Below are positions 1-8,809 of a stretch of 64,000 nucleotides of DNA, one piece after another (position 1 is the first letter of the stretch; each line of letters starts with the position of its first letter). The position numbers were made by a program, and so were the translations under genes. The stretch is taken from positions 85,838 through 149,837 of the forward strand of contig JAJFKU010000059.1 of NCBI GenBank assembly GCA_021773035.1, read 5' to 3'. The stretch comes from Woeseiaceae bacterium. GTDB lineage: Bacteria > Pseudomonadota > Gammaproteobacteria > Steroidobacterales > Woeseiaceae. The notes beneath the pieces are model-generated. The model ran no database searches, was not told the origin of the DNA, and worked only from the letters and a program-made list of their open reading frames with translations.

Positions 1-148
1 CGACATCACCGACCGATGCTATGTCCTGCAACGTTGCGATAAAGTCGGCCGGCTCCGGATAGCCGGCGGTAATGAACGGCACCAGTGCCGGACGCCCGGC
101 ATCGGACGCATTACGAATGGCATTGCTCAAACGCTCATGAGCTTGCAT
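1..148 (-). CDS. trpA: Tryptophan synthase alpha subunit (N-terminal part, runs off window)
   Basis: Cleaves indole-3-glycerol phosphate to indole, which passes to TrpB inside the alpha2-beta2 complex. Only about the first 49 residues are inside the window. They contain the TrpA hallmark PALVPFITAGYPEP near residues 20-33. The ATG at 148-146 overlaps the end of trpB by 14 bases, so translation is probably coupled. It is the last visible gene of the trp operon. The family assignment is firm from the motif and position; the rest of the gene lies beyond base 1. Confidence 0.93.
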   Translation of the reverse strand, partial: MQAHERLSNAIRNASDAGRPALVPFITAGYPEPADFIATLQDIASVGDV

Positions 149-1388
149 GACGTCGAATCCTCGCTGGGTGTTGAATCAGTGTCGGCATGTCCTTGTCACC
201 ACGCCCCGAGTTACCGATAAGAATTCTGCATCCCGGGTGCTGCTGCGCATACTCACGAGCTGCGGCATACGCATGCGATGTTTCCAGTGCCGTCAGGATG
301 CCCTCTGTCGCACACAGCTCCTGCAGCGCTTCGAGCGCCTCGTCGTCTCTGGCGGATATGTACTTCACGCGACCGATGGCCTGTAGCAAAGCGTGCTCCG
401 GACCGACGCCGGAGTAATCGAGACCGGCGGAAATCGATTGCGTCTCCTGCACCTGTCCATCGTCGTCCTGCAGAATAATCGTGTATGAACCCTGCAACAC
501 GCCGGGGGTTCCCGTCGCCAGGGTCGCAGCATTCTCGCCCAGGCCGTCGCCGATCCCGCCCGCCTCGACGCCGATCAGCTCGATGTCGTCGCCGAGCAGG
601 GGATAAAACAAACCGATGGCGTTCGAGCCGCCGCCAACGCAGGCGAACGCGGCGTCGGGAAGTCCACCGGCCTGGTCCAGCATCTGCTGGCGGGCCTCCT
701 GGCCGATAACGACCTGTAACTCGCGGACGAGATACGGATAAGGATGTGCCCCGACGGCTGAGCCCAGCAGATAGTAGGTGTTATCCGGGTCGGTCACCCA
801 GGCACGCAGCGCCTCGTCGATGGCAGCACGCAGCGTTTTATCGCCGGACTCGACCGCCACAACTTCGGCACCGAGCCTGCGTATGCGATCGACATTTGGC
901 GCCTGCCGCTCCATATCGACAGCGCCCATGTAGACCGTGCAGGGAAGTCCGACGCGCGCGCAGGCGGCCGCCGACGCAACACCGTGCTGGCCAGCACCGG
1001 TTTCGGCGATGACGCGTTGCGAGCCAAGTCTTTTGGCGAGCAGCGCCTGGCCTATCGCATTGTTGATCTTGTGTGCGCCGGTATGCGCGAGGTCTTCACG
1101 TTTTATCCACACTTCGGCACCCCAGGCCTCACTCAGTCGCGGCGCGAAGCTAAGCGCTGTCGGTCGCCCGACCCATTCGCGCAACTCCTTTTGGAAATCG
1201 CGCTGGAATTCAGCATCGTGCAGATGTGCGCGAACGCCCGCGTCGAGGCGCTCAAACGCCGGTACCAGCGTCTCCGGTACGTAGCGACCGCCAAACGGGC
1301 CGAAACGACCTTTGTCATCCGGCATGTCGCCTTTGATAAGTGCGTCAAGAAGCCGCCCTGCTTCGTCGGCCCCAACCACTGTGCTCAT
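135..1388 (-). CDS. trpB: Tryptophan synthase beta subunit
   Basis: PLP enzyme that condenses indole with L-serine to give L-tryptophan. The 417-residue protein has the cofactor lysine in AHKINNA (K107) and the phosphate-binding GGGSN at 252-256, both shifted about 20 residues from the E. coli numbering. This means the chosen start gives an N-terminal extension of about 20 residues. Its ATG overlaps the trpF stop as ATGA, which supports it; an internal ATG at residue 22 would give the usual family length. It lies between trpF and trpA in one coupled operon. Confidence 0.96.
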   Translation of the reverse strand: MSTVVGADEAGRLLDALIKGDMPDDKGRFGPFGGRYVPETLVPAFERLDAGVRAHLHDAEFQRDFQKELREWVGRPTALSFAPRLSEAWGAEVWIKREDLAHTGAHKINNAIGQALLAKRLGSQRVIAETGAGQHGVASAAACARVGLPCTVYMGAVDMERQAPNVDRIRRLGAEVVAVESGDKTLRAAIDEALRAWVTDPDNTYYLLGSAVGAHPYPYLVRELQVVIGQEARQQMLDQAGGLPDAAFACVGGGSNAIGLFYPLLGDDIELIGVEAGGIGDGLGENAATLATGTPGVLQGSYTIILQDDDGQVQETQSISAGLDYSGVGPEHALLQAIGRVKYISARDDEALEALQELCATEGILTALETSHAYAAAREYAQQHPGCRILIGNSGRGDKDMPTLIQHPARIRRHASS

Positions 1389-1978
1389 AAACTCTTCTCC
1401 GCAGCGCGTGCTGCACCAATAAATTTCCGGATCAGGCGCGGGTCTTTTAGCCCCGGCGCGGACTCAACGGCACTCGACACATCGACCCCGAATGGTCGCA
1501 CGGTTGCGATTGCTTCGGCGACATTCTGCGCATCGAGACCACCGGCCAGGATCATTCTTCCGCCAGTCGCAAGCACGGCTGCCGCCGACCAGTCGACGCT
1601 CTGGCCCTGGCCGCTCTTTGCACCTTCATAGATATAACATCCAGTCGTCGCGGCTGCGGTACCGCCTTCGCGGAAAACCGGCCATTGCTGTATCGACTCC
1701 GGCACCTCAAGTGCAGCGAAGTCTCCGGCATCCGTTTGCAGAACATCGGGGCGGAAAACCTGCAGCACCTGCTGCCACTCGTCGTTGCCCGGGTGCAGCA
1801 TGACCGCTACCCGTTTGATATGCGCTGGCGCCTCTGCCGCGATCGCCGCTGCGCGGTCCGGCGCGATGCGGCGCACGGAATCGGCAAACACAAAGCCAAT
1901 CGCATCTGCGCCAGCGTCGATCGCGGCGTGAACATGCTCAGCCTCGCTCAGACCACAGATTTTGACCACCAGGCTCAC
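1385..1978 (-). CDS. trpF: Phosphoribosylanthranilate isomerase
   Basis: Carries out the Amadori rearrangement of phosphoribosylanthranilate in tryptophan synthesis. The 197-residue TIM-barrel protein starts with the family motif VKICGL (residues 5-10, with the catalytic Cys) and has GADAIGFVFA soon after. It is a stand-alone gene and not fused to trpC as in enteric bacteria. It overlaps trpC upstream and trpB downstream by 4 bases each, so coupled translation is likely. Confidence 0.95.
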   Translation of the reverse strand: MSLVVKICGLSEAEHVHAAIDAGADAIGFVFADSVRRIAPDRAAAIAAEAPAHIKRVAVMLHPGNDEWQQVLQVFRPDVLQTDAGDFAALEVPESIQQWPVFREGGTAAATTGCYIYEGAKSGQGQSVDWSAAAVLATGGRMILAGGLDAQNVAEAIATVRPFGVDVSSAVESAPGLKDPRLIRKFIGAARAAEKSL

Positions 1979-2775
1979 GCGGCGACCCCGGCTTCGCGCA
2001 TCGCTTCTATCAGGGCGGCCGGGTCGTCGCTACGCATCAACGCGCTACCGACCAGCGCAGCCTTGTATCCCCAACGGGAAACGCGGGCCGCGTCGGTCGC
2101 CTGCAGCAGGCCGCTCTCAGCAACACAGCGCGCCTGCGGAAGTGCCGGTGCCAGGTTCAAAAGGCGTTCGGGATCGACCTCAAGCGTTCTCAGGTTGCGG
2201 GTATTGACGCCGAAGAGTAACTGTCCGCTCTCAGCCCGGTCGCCATCAACGGCGCCTGCCAACAACGCGGACGACCGGCGCAGGTCGTCCTCATCGAAGG
2301 ACTCCAGCAATACGAACATGCCGTGTTCCCAGGCGCAGTCGAGCATTTCACGCAGCTTGGTATCGCCGAGCATCGTGGCGATCAATAACACGCCGCTCGC
2401 ACCGGCCTTGCGGGCCTCGATAACCTGTACCGGTTCAACAAGGAAGTCCTTGCGCATCACCGGGGTATCCGGCACCGCGGCAACGACCTCTTCCAGATCC
2501 GCCAGATCGCCGTCGAAGCGGCTCGGCTCGGTGAGTACCGAGATAGCCGCCGCACCGCCGGCCGCGTAGGCCTGTGCCCGTGAGGCACGCCCGCCGCCAG
2601 CTCCGCGGAGCTTGCCTTCTGCGGGTGATCGGTCCTTGATCTCGGCGATTACGTCGAAGGCGCCAAGTGTCAGTGGCAGCAGCGGCTTGTCGAGATCGGA
2701 TGAGGAGAAGGACCGTGGCGCGGCGGCGGCTCTCTCCGCGCTACTGCTCGCCATCGTCTGCAAAAAATCGCTCAT
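1975..2775 (-). CDS. trpC: Indole-3-glycerol phosphate synthase
   Basis: Closes the indole ring in tryptophan synthesis. The 266-residue protein has the conserved VIAEIKDRSPAEG (about residues 42-54, with the catalytic lysine) and the later ESGL motif typical of the family. It is monofunctional, with TrpF encoded separately just downstream. The start overlaps the trpD stop by 4 bases. Confidence 0.96.
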   Translation of the reverse strand: MSDFLQTMASSSAERAAAAPRSFSSSDLDKPLLPLTLGAFDVIAEIKDRSPAEGKLRGAGGGRASRAQAYAAGGAAAISVLTEPSRFDGDLADLEEVVAAVPDTPVMRKDFLVEPVQVIEARKAGASGVLLIATMLGDTKLREMLDCAWEHGMFVLLESFDEDDLRRSSALLAGAVDGDRAESGQLLFGVNTRNLRTLEVDPERLLNLAPALPQARCVAESGLLQATDAARVSRWGYKAALVGSALMRSDDPAALIEAMREAGVAA

Positions 2776-3800
2776 TGGCCGCTAAAGTGCTCGCGCATGC
2801 CGGCAAGAAACAACTCGGCACGGCCATCGTCTATTGCGGCAGCGGCCTGTGCGACGCCGTCCTTCGCATCTTTGGCCGCGCCCTGCACTTCCAGTACCAG
2901 CGACGTGCCCATCAACAACGCGTCGCGATGGGCACCTTTGTCTTCACCATTGAACACCCGCAGCAACTCCCTGGCATTGTGATCGGCGTCGCCACCCTCA
3001 AGGTCGGCCGGTCGGCAGCGCGCCAGCCCATAGTCCTCGGGACTGCGCCGGCTTTCCGCGACCTTCCCGGGCGTAACGTCGTAGAGCCAGAATTCGCCCG
3101 CAGGTGTCGCCTCGTCCCAGCCGGGTTCACCGTGAACGACGAAGGCGCGCGTCAGCGGCATTCCAGACAGCGTATCCGCCATCAGCTTCGCGGCGTCCCG
3201 GCTGTAGGCGCCGATAAGCTGAAACGGCGGCGCGGCCGGATTAGTTAACGGCCCGAGAACGTTGAATACGGTACGCACCGACAGGGCCGCGCGTATCGGC
3301 ACGACCGCCTTGGTCGCGGGGTGATAGGCCGGCGCGAACAGGAACGTGAAGTTCGTGGCCTGCAGGCAGTCGATCGCCTGTTGCGCTTCGAGCGGCAGCG
3401 GCATGCCGAGGCTTTCGAGCATGTCGGCGCTGCCGGAGCGGCTCGATACCGAGCGATTGCCGTGCTTGACGACCCGCGACCCGGTTGCCGCGGCCAGCAG
3501 GCCGGTGCCCGTCGATATATTGAGACTGCCAGAACCGTCGCCGCCGGTGCCAACCGTATCTACCGTCGGGGCACCGTCTGGAATCTTCGGGTCGATTGCG
3601 AGTTCACGCATCGCCGTCGCAAAGCCACGAATTTCATCGGCGGTCTCGCCCTTCGCCCGCAGACCTGCCAGCAGCGCACCCGCAAGCGCCGCTGGCAATT
3701 CGCCTTCCGCGAGTTTGTACATCAGTTCGTACGACTGCCGCTCAGCAAGCGACTCACCGTTCAGCAGCCGCTCGAGGAGTTCGCTGTATTCCTTACTCAT
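2772..3800 (-). CDS. trpD: Anthranilate phosphoribosyltransferase
   Basis: Transfers the phosphoribosyl group of PRPP to anthranilate. The 342-residue protein has the PRPP-binding GTGGDGSGSLNIST (about residues 85-98) followed by KHGNRSVSS, both diagnostic of TrpD. It is monofunctional and not fused to TrpG. It sits 5 bases downstream of trpG, and its start is preceded by AAGG. Confidence 0.96.
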   Translation of the reverse strand: MSKEYSELLERLLNGESLAERQSYELMYKLAEGELPAALAGALLAGLRAKGETADEIRGFATAMRELAIDPKIPDGAPTVDTVGTGGDGSGSLNISTGTGLLAAATGSRVVKHGNRSVSSRSGSADMLESLGMPLPLEAQQAIDCLQATNFTFLFAPAYHPATKAVVPIRAALSVRTVFNVLGPLTNPAAPPFQLIGAYSRDAAKLMADTLSGMPLTRAFVVHGEPGWDEATPAGEFWLYDVTPGKVAESRRSPEDYGLARCRPADLEGGDADHNARELLRVFNGEDKGAHRDALLMGTSLVLEVQGAAKDAKDGVAQAAAAIDDGRAELFLAGMREHFSGQ

Positions 3801-3805
3801 GAACC

Positions 3806-4411
3806 TTACTCCGTCACGTTTTTAAGGCGCATAAAATTCGTCATCAAAGCATCGCCCTCCGGGGTCAGGACGCTCTCCGGGTGAAACTGAACACCCTCGA
3901 CAGCCAGGGCCTTATGCCTGACACCCATGATTACGCCACTGTCCGTCTCGGCAGTCACTTCGAGCGACTCGGGCAGCGCTGCTCTCTCGGCACACAGCGA
4001 ATGGTAACGACCAACTTCAAATGGCTGCGAGATACCGGCGAATACGCCTTTTCCATCGTGTTTGATATGCGATGTCTTGCCGTGCATCAGTCGTTCGGCC
4101 CGAACGATCTCCCCGCCCTGCTGCTGCACGATGCTCTGATGTCCCAGGCAGACGCCGAGCACCGGTACCCGGCCTGCAAAGGCCGCAATCATCGCCAGCG
4201 AAACGCCAGCGTCCTCGGGCCGGCCCGGGCCGGGGGAAATCACCAGGTGTGTCGGCGCCAGGGCAAGCGCGTCGGCCACATCGATTGCGTCATTGCGATA
4301 CACCCGCACATCGGCCCCGTGCGCCGCAAACGCCTGCACCAGGTTGTAGGTAAACGAATCGTAATTATCGATCAGCAGCATGCGCACGTGCTCGAACGTC
4401 GTCGCGGCCAT
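3806..4411 (-). CDS. trpG: Anthranilate synthase component II (glutamine amidotransferase)
   Basis: Supplies ammonia from glutamine to TrpE; in many bacteria the same subunit also serves folate synthesis. The class I amidotransferase motifs are present: LLIDNYDSFTYNL near the N-terminus, GVCLGHQSI with the nucleophile Cys, and VQFHPES with the catalytic His near the C-terminus. The start at 4411 overlaps the trpE stop as TAATG and has a strong GGGGAGGG six bases upstream. The internal ATG at 4381, which matches the usual family start, has no clear ribosome site. Confidence 0.95.
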   Translation of the reverse strand: MAATTFEHVRMLLIDNYDSFTYNLVQAFAAHGADVRVYRNDAIDVADALALAPTHLVISPGPGRPEDAGVSLAMIAAFAGRVPVLGVCLGHQSIVQQQGGEIVRAERLMHGKTSHIKHDGKGVFAGISQPFEVGRYHSLCAERAALPESLEVTAETDSGVIMGVRHKALAVEGVQFHPESVLTPEGDALMTNFMRLKNVTE

Positions 4412-5793
4412 TACAGACCCTCCCCGGCAATCTCGAGGGCGCGGCGCAAAATAGCACTCTTTGCCAGCACTTCCTGATACTCCTTGGCAGGCACGGAGTC
4501 GGCAACGATACCGGCACCCGCCTGGAAACTGTACTCATCGCCGGAAAACACCAGCGTCCGTATGGTGATGGCCTGATCCATGTCGCCGCTTAAGCCAAAA
4601 TAACCCGCGGTGCCCGCATACAAACCGCGGCCTGCCTGCTCCATCTCCTCAATAATCTGCATGGCTCGAACTTTGGGTGCACCAACCAGGGTGCCCGCCG
4701 GAAAGCTCGCGGCGAACAGGTCGAACTGATCGAACTCCGCCGCCAGCTCTCCCTGTACGCCGCTGACGATATGCATGACGTGACTGTAGCGTTCAATCGC
4801 CCGGTAGGGATCGACGTGCACCGAACCGGCACTCGCAACACGACCAAGATCGTTGCGTGCAAGATCGACCAGCATGACATGCTCGGCAGCTTCCTTCGGA
4901 TCTGCCAGCAGCGCCTTTTCATTGGCCGCGTCCTCGGCGCGCGTCGCGCCGCGCGGCAGTGTTCCGGCGATCGGCCGCAAAGCGGCGGTCCTGCCGTTGA
5001 GTTTCACCAGCGCTTCAGGCGATGAGCCGACCACCTGAAGATCGTCGAAGTCGAAGAAGAACATGTACGGAGAAGGGTTCAGCAATCGCAGCGCCCGATA
5101 GACCTCAAACGGCGCAACGTTTGTCTTACCGCGAAACAGGACGGAGAGCACGATCTGATAGATGTCGCCCGCTGCGATGTACTCCTTGCATGCCGCAACA
5201 CGCCCGGAGTACTCCTCCTCGGTCAGGCTTGCCTGCGGAGGACTGATCGTGACTTTCGTCGTAGTCGCCGGAATAGCGCCACGCAGCAGTGTGATGACTT
5301 CAGACCTGAGCCGCTGGCGTTCTTTTTCGGGACCGTCGTGCAACAACGCTACGCGTCGTGTCAGATGATCGAAAACCAGCAGCGATGACGGCGCGACAAA
5401 AGCGGCGTCCGGTATGTGTGCCTGCTTGTCGGTGTCCTCCGGCAGCTTCTCGAAGAGCCGCACGACATCGTAGCCCGAGACGCCCACCAGACCGCCGGCA
5501 AACGGCAGACCGTCATCGGGTTGTGGTCGCGGGGCGATTTCAAGTACGCGCCGCAGTGCCTCCAGGTACTCCCGCTGGTTTTTCGGACGCGCCTGCTCAC
5601 GGCCATCGATGCTGAGTGAGGTCGAGTCCATGCGGACTTCCACAGCGTCTCCGAAGCCAAGAAACGAATAGCGGGCGAGGCGCTCACCGCCCTCGACGCT
5701 TTCGAGAAGAAATCGCGGCTTAAGCGTTTCCAACTTCAGATACGCCGAAACCGGTGTGTCCAGATCGGCGGCGATATCAAACGGTGCCTGCAT
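4411..5793 (-). CDS. trpE: Anthranilate synthase component I
   Basis: Converts chorismate and ammonia to anthranilate, the first committed step to tryptophan. The 460-residue protein belongs to the chorismate-binding family, with the C-terminal motifs IAGTLPRGATRAEDA, VDLARNDLGRV and GAPKVRAM. The N-terminal region includes LLESVEGGERLARYSFLG, which is typical of the feedback-inhibition site. It is the first structural gene of the operon, directly after the attenuator, with AGGA six bases before the ATG. Confidence 0.97.
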   Translation of the reverse strand: MQAPFDIAADLDTPVSAYLKLETLKPRFLLESVEGGERLARYSFLGFGDAVEVRMDSTSLSIDGREQARPKNQREYLEALRRVLEIAPRPQPDDGLPFAGGLVGVSGYDVVRLFEKLPEDTDKQAHIPDAAFVAPSSLLVFDHLTRRVALLHDGPEKERQRLRSEVITLLRGAIPATTTKVTISPPQASLTEEEYSGRVAACKEYIAAGDIYQIVLSVLFRGKTNVAPFEVYRALRLLNPSPYMFFFDFDDLQVVGSSPEALVKLNGRTAALRPIAGTLPRGATRAEDAANEKALLADPKEAAEHVMLVDLARNDLGRVASAGSVHVDPYRAIERYSHVMHIVSGVQGELAAEFDQFDLFAASFPAGTLVGAPKVRAMQIIEEMEQAGRGLYAGTAGYFGLSGDMDQAITIRTLVFSGDEYSFQAGAGIVADSVPAKEYQEVLAKSAILRRALEIAGEGL

Positions 5794-5810
5794 ACTTTGT
5801 CCTGCTCAAT

Positions 5811-5845
5811 AAAAAAGCCCATCCCCGATTTCGGCGGAGATGGGC
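5811..5845 (-). terminator. trp operon attenuator terminator
   Basis: On the minus strand a stem formed by GCCCATC and GATGGGC (5839-5845 pairing with 5817-5823, with further pairing inside) is followed directly by a T-tract at 5816-5811, just before trpE. The 5' arm contains AGCCC, which can instead pair with GGGCT at the end of the trpL Trp-codon region. This gives the alternative antiterminator expected for ribosome-mediated attenuation. Confidence 0.9.
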
Positions 5846-5872
5846 TCTCGATGTGCGTTGCTCAGCTAATAG

Positions 5873-5935
5873 TCAGCCAGCAGCCCCCTCCTGTGCGGGC
5901 TGCCACCACCAGTTCAAGATGATTTGAGCATTCAT
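5873..5935 (-). CDS. trpL: trp operon leader peptide
   Basis: A 20-codon reading frame with three consecutive Trp codons (residues 9-11), located between the promoter and the terminator hairpin ahead of trpE. When charged tRNA-Trp is scarce the ribosome would stall at these codons and free the downstream strand to form the antiterminator; this mechanism is established for enteric trp leaders. The RNA just after the Trp codons can form CAGCCC/GGGCTG, the expected 1:2 pause hairpin. No Shine-Dalgarno is visible before the ATG. Confidence 0.88.
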   Translation of the reverse strand: MNAQIILNWWWQPAQEGAAG

Positions 5936-5943
5936 GGCGCTGA

Positions 5944-5971
5944 GTATTACCGGCGTTTGCGCAGTCGTCAA
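5944..5971 (-). promoter_or_regulatory. Likely sigma70 promoter of the trp operon
   Basis: On the minus strand TTGACG (5971-5966) and TAATAC (5949-5944) are separated by 16 bases, a near-consensus pair. The -10 ends only 8 bases before the trpL ATG at 5935, so the transcript would begin at or just before the start codon. I see no clear TrpR operator. Confidence 0.7.
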
Positions 5972-5985
5972 GAGACTAATTTTAC

Positions 5986-7824
5986 TTACAGTTGATACAA
6001 CACTGGCAGGATCAGCGAAAACCCGATCCACATGATTATCGTCAGCGGTATGCCCACACGCAGGAAGTCCGCAAACTTGTAGCCGCCGGCGCTCATTACC
6101 AGCAGATTCGTCTGATAGCCGTAGGGCGTCGCAAAACTCATGTTCGCACCGAACAACACGGCCAGTATGAACGGCTCGGGACTCACGCCAAGCTGGTGCG
6201 CAATACTGATCGCGATCGGCGTGCCGATCGCGGCCGCTGCATTGTTCGAAACGATATTCGTCATGATCGTCATAAGCAGCATGAAGGCGCTGAGAATAAC
6301 CGGGGCCGGCAGCCCGTAAGCCGCGTTCACGAAACTGACCGCAAGATAGTCCGCCATTCCCGTGCCCATGAGCGCCTTACCCAACGCCAGCGCGGCCACG
6401 ATGATCATGACGACCGGAATCGACAAAGCGCTGGCGGCGTCGCGCCATGAGAGACAGCCCGTGACGATCATGAGGCCCAGGCCGAGCACGGCGCTGACTG
6501 AAATTGGCATGATGCCGAAAGCCGCCAGCAACACGACACCGCCCATGATGAACAATGCGCGCTTGGCATGATGCGTCTGCGGCAGGTTCGTCGTGCCATC
6601 GAGCACCAGCATCGTGCCGCTGTCCTTGAGATTTTTGATCGCCTCGCCGGAGCCCTGCACCAGCAGCACGTCACCAGCCCGCAGGCGTATCAGATTCAAA
6701 TCGCCCGTGACCTGTGAACTGGGTGCCCGCGCCCTGTGCAGCGCCAGCGGCAACAGACTGTAGCTGTTGCTGAACCTCGCCGCGGCGAGACTGCGTAAAT
6801 GCAGTGGTGAGCCACGCGTTACGACAACTTCGGCGAGTTGCTGACCTTCGGCCTTGAGCGGCGTCTCGTCGTCGACCGGGTGCTCATTGTCTGAGATATT
6901 GAACAGCGTCGCACCCAGCAACTGCTCATAGTGTTTCAGGTTTTCCGGCGAATCCTTGACGAATAACCTATCGCCCGGCTGGATGATGACAGACGGCAGC
7001 TTCGCCAGAAACAGCGACTCGGAGCGCTGAATCTTGTCGATACGCAGATTGCCATCCGCCTTGGCCAGCACTTCCGACAGGGATTTACCATCGGCAAATC
7101 CGCCTTCCTTGACGTGCAGCTGCGCGCTGAATATTCGCGGCGATGTATCGGCCATTGGCGGCGTGCGATCCGGCAGCAGCCGGGGCGCAACCAGCCACAG
7201 GAACAACACGCCGACGCCACCGACAATCGCGACCGGCAACACCCATTCGAACAGGCTGAATTCGTGCATGCCCATGTCATGGGAGATGCCGACAACGAGC
7301 AGGTTTGTGGACGTGCCTATCGTCGTCGACATGCCGCCGATAATCGTCGCAAGCCCCATAGGCAACATGACGCCGGACACCGGAAACTTGGCTCGTAAGG
7401 ATGCACCCACCAGGATAGGCATGAGCAACACGACGATCGGCGTATTGTTCATGAAAGCGCTGAGGATAGCGCCGGCGACGAGTGTAGTTGCCAGGGCCAG
7501 CACCGGTCGCGTAGACCACGCACGGCTGACCACGGTTGCGAGCGGCTGCAGCGCGCCGGTCGTTTCGAGCGCCTTGCCGACCATCATCAACGCACAAATA
7601 GCGATCAGCGCTTCATTACCAAAACCGGCGAAAAAATCGACCGGCCCGAGCAAGACCTCGCCACCTTTTTCATAGGGAACCAGCTGAAAACCCGCAACCA
7701 GCAGAATCAGTATGGCGAGCGACGAGGACTCCAGCGGTATGTTGTCGCGTGTGAACAGAAACAGCGCCACTGCCGTCAATACCAGTACCGCTAATCCGTG
7801 AGCATCCGGGCTAATCGCTTGCAA
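5986..7824 (-). CDS. SLC13/DASS-type membrane carrier with two RCK_C domains
   Basis: Predicted inner-membrane anion carrier of the divalent anion:Na+ symporter type; the substrate could be dicarboxylate, sulfate or similar. The 612-residue protein has hydrophobic segments in residues 10-220 and 420-610, with paired loop motifs NNTPIV (126-131) and TSTNLL (171-176) in the first half and SNNAAAAIGTP in the second. Two soluble RCK_C/TrkA_C-like domains lie between them at about 231-305 and 330-400. The gene ends just upstream of the trp promoter and follows an unknown gene on the same strand. The substrate cannot be told from sequence. Confidence 0.85.
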   Translation of the reverse strand: MQAISPDAHGLAVLVLTAVALFLFTRDNIPLESSSLAILILLVAGFQLVPYEKGGEVLLGPVDFFAGFGNEALIAICALMMVGKALETTGALQPLATVVSRAWSTRPVLALATTLVAGAILSAFMNNTPIVVLLMPILVGASLRAKFPVSGVMLPMGLATIIGGMSTTIGTSTNLLVVGISHDMGMHEFSLFEWVLPVAIVGGVGVLFLWLVAPRLLPDRTPPMADTSPRIFSAQLHVKEGGFADGKSLSEVLAKADGNLRIDKIQRSESLFLAKLPSVIIQPGDRLFVKDSPENLKHYEQLLGATLFNISDNEHPVDDETPLKAEGQQLAEVVVTRGSPLHLRSLAAARFSNSYSLLPLALHRARAPSSQVTGDLNLIRLRAGDVLLVQGSGEAIKNLKDSGTMLVLDGTTNLPQTHHAKRALFIMGGVVLLAAFGIMPISVSAVLGLGLMIVTGCLSWRDAASALSIPVVMIIVAALALGKALMGTGMADYLAVSFVNAAYGLPAPVILSAFMLLMTIMTNIVSNNAAAAIGTPIAISIAHQLGVSPEPFILAVLFGANMSFATPYGYQTNLLVMSAGGYKFADFLRVGIPLTIIMWIGFSLILPVLYQL

Positions 7825-7882
7825 GGCGTCCTCTCATTCAGCCATCGCCAGAGTCGGCGGCAACCGTAGACGGTATCCTAGA

Positions 7883-8656
7883 TCACACCTGCTTCGCAAC
7901 GAGCGCGGCACCACCGTTGCAGCGCACTATCGCCATGACCCGCTCGTAGAAGCCCTTGAAATCATTAACGTTCCAGTGCGAAATGCTGGAATCGCGCTGG
8001 AATGACAGAGAATCTGCGAAGCGCGTCAGCGGCAGCAGGTTCGCATAGCGCAGATCGGCCGCAACATGTCGCGGAAAGACGTCCCACGGCGATATCGTGC
8101 TCAGGTTGCGGTGCCGCAGCGCAACGTCCTCGAGCGCCCGCCTCCAGCGGCGACCCCAGTTCCTGGACTGTTTCTTTTGCATCACCAGCGCGCCGGCTTC
8201 GTCCAGCGCCGGGCACCAACTGCTTTTTGCCGCAAGATAGCGCGAACGATCGTGCAGCACCCCGCATGTCCACTGCGCCAGGGCCTCCATATCCCTGAGT
8301 GTCTGCAGAGCGCCAGGATCGGCGCCGCGCCTGGCGACGATGTCGCCCCAGCCACGCAGTGCGATCGCCAGCCGGCGATTCAGCCAGCTGTCATATTCGA
8401 TCAGTGCTTCGGCCCAGTCGGCCTGGTCGTGACGCCTGTCACCCTCGTCTACGCAGACCTTAAGCGCAGCCTCGAGCGCCGCCGCGTCTATGTCACCCGC
8501 GGCATCCGCAAACGCGGACACGTCCAGCTCCATCGGTATCCAGGCCGAGTGACCGGGCACCGGCATGCACACCTGTGGCAGAAAATCGCTGGTCGTTTCG
8601 GCCGGCAACAGCGGACAGGGCGAGGTGACGACTGAGGGCTTCAAAACGAGGAACAT
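7883..8656 (-). CDS. Conserved hypothetical protein, unrecognised family
   Basis: Soluble protein of 257 residues with no signal peptide or membrane segment and no motif that I recognise. It is rich in Trp and Arg (for example SRNWGRRWRRALEDVALRHRN) and looks mostly helical. An upstream GTG/ATG-type extension to 8779 is open, but the ATG at 8656 leaves room for the divergent yajQ promoter and is preceded by TAAGG, so I use it. It lies upstream of the SLC13 gene on the same strand with a 58-base gap. The function is unknown. Confidence 0.6.
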   Translation of the reverse strand: MFLVLKPSVVTSPCPLLPAETTSDFLPQVCMPVPGHSAWIPMELDVSAFADAAGDIDAAALEAALKVCVDEGDRRHDQADWAEALIEYDSWLNRRLAIALRGWGDIVARRGADPGALQTLRDMEALAQWTCGVLHDRSRYLAAKSSWCPALDEAGALVMQKKQSRNWGRRWRRALEDVALRHRNLSTISPWDVFPRHVAADLRYANLLPLTRFADSLSFQRDSSISHWNVNDFKGFYERVMAIVRCNGGAALVAKQV

Positions 8657-8809
8657 GGCCTTATCTTGCGCGGCTCGCCATGTCCGGACTGCCCCTGTTA
8701 CTCGGCAGCTTATGTAATTTTCGACGGAGCCCCCGGACTCGGTACTGGTACCAACCCCTGCGCCGGTGTACCTTCGCAACAGACTAATGCCCCAAGAGCA
8801 GATTCTCCC

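Noticed and set aside
984..1631. Long plus-strand frames across the trp genes
   Set aside because: They are antisense frames in high-GC coding DNA with no domain features; the minus-strand trp genes explain the region.
5936..5971. TrpR operator in the trp promoter
   Set aside because: No palindrome resembling the enteric operator overlaps the promoter.
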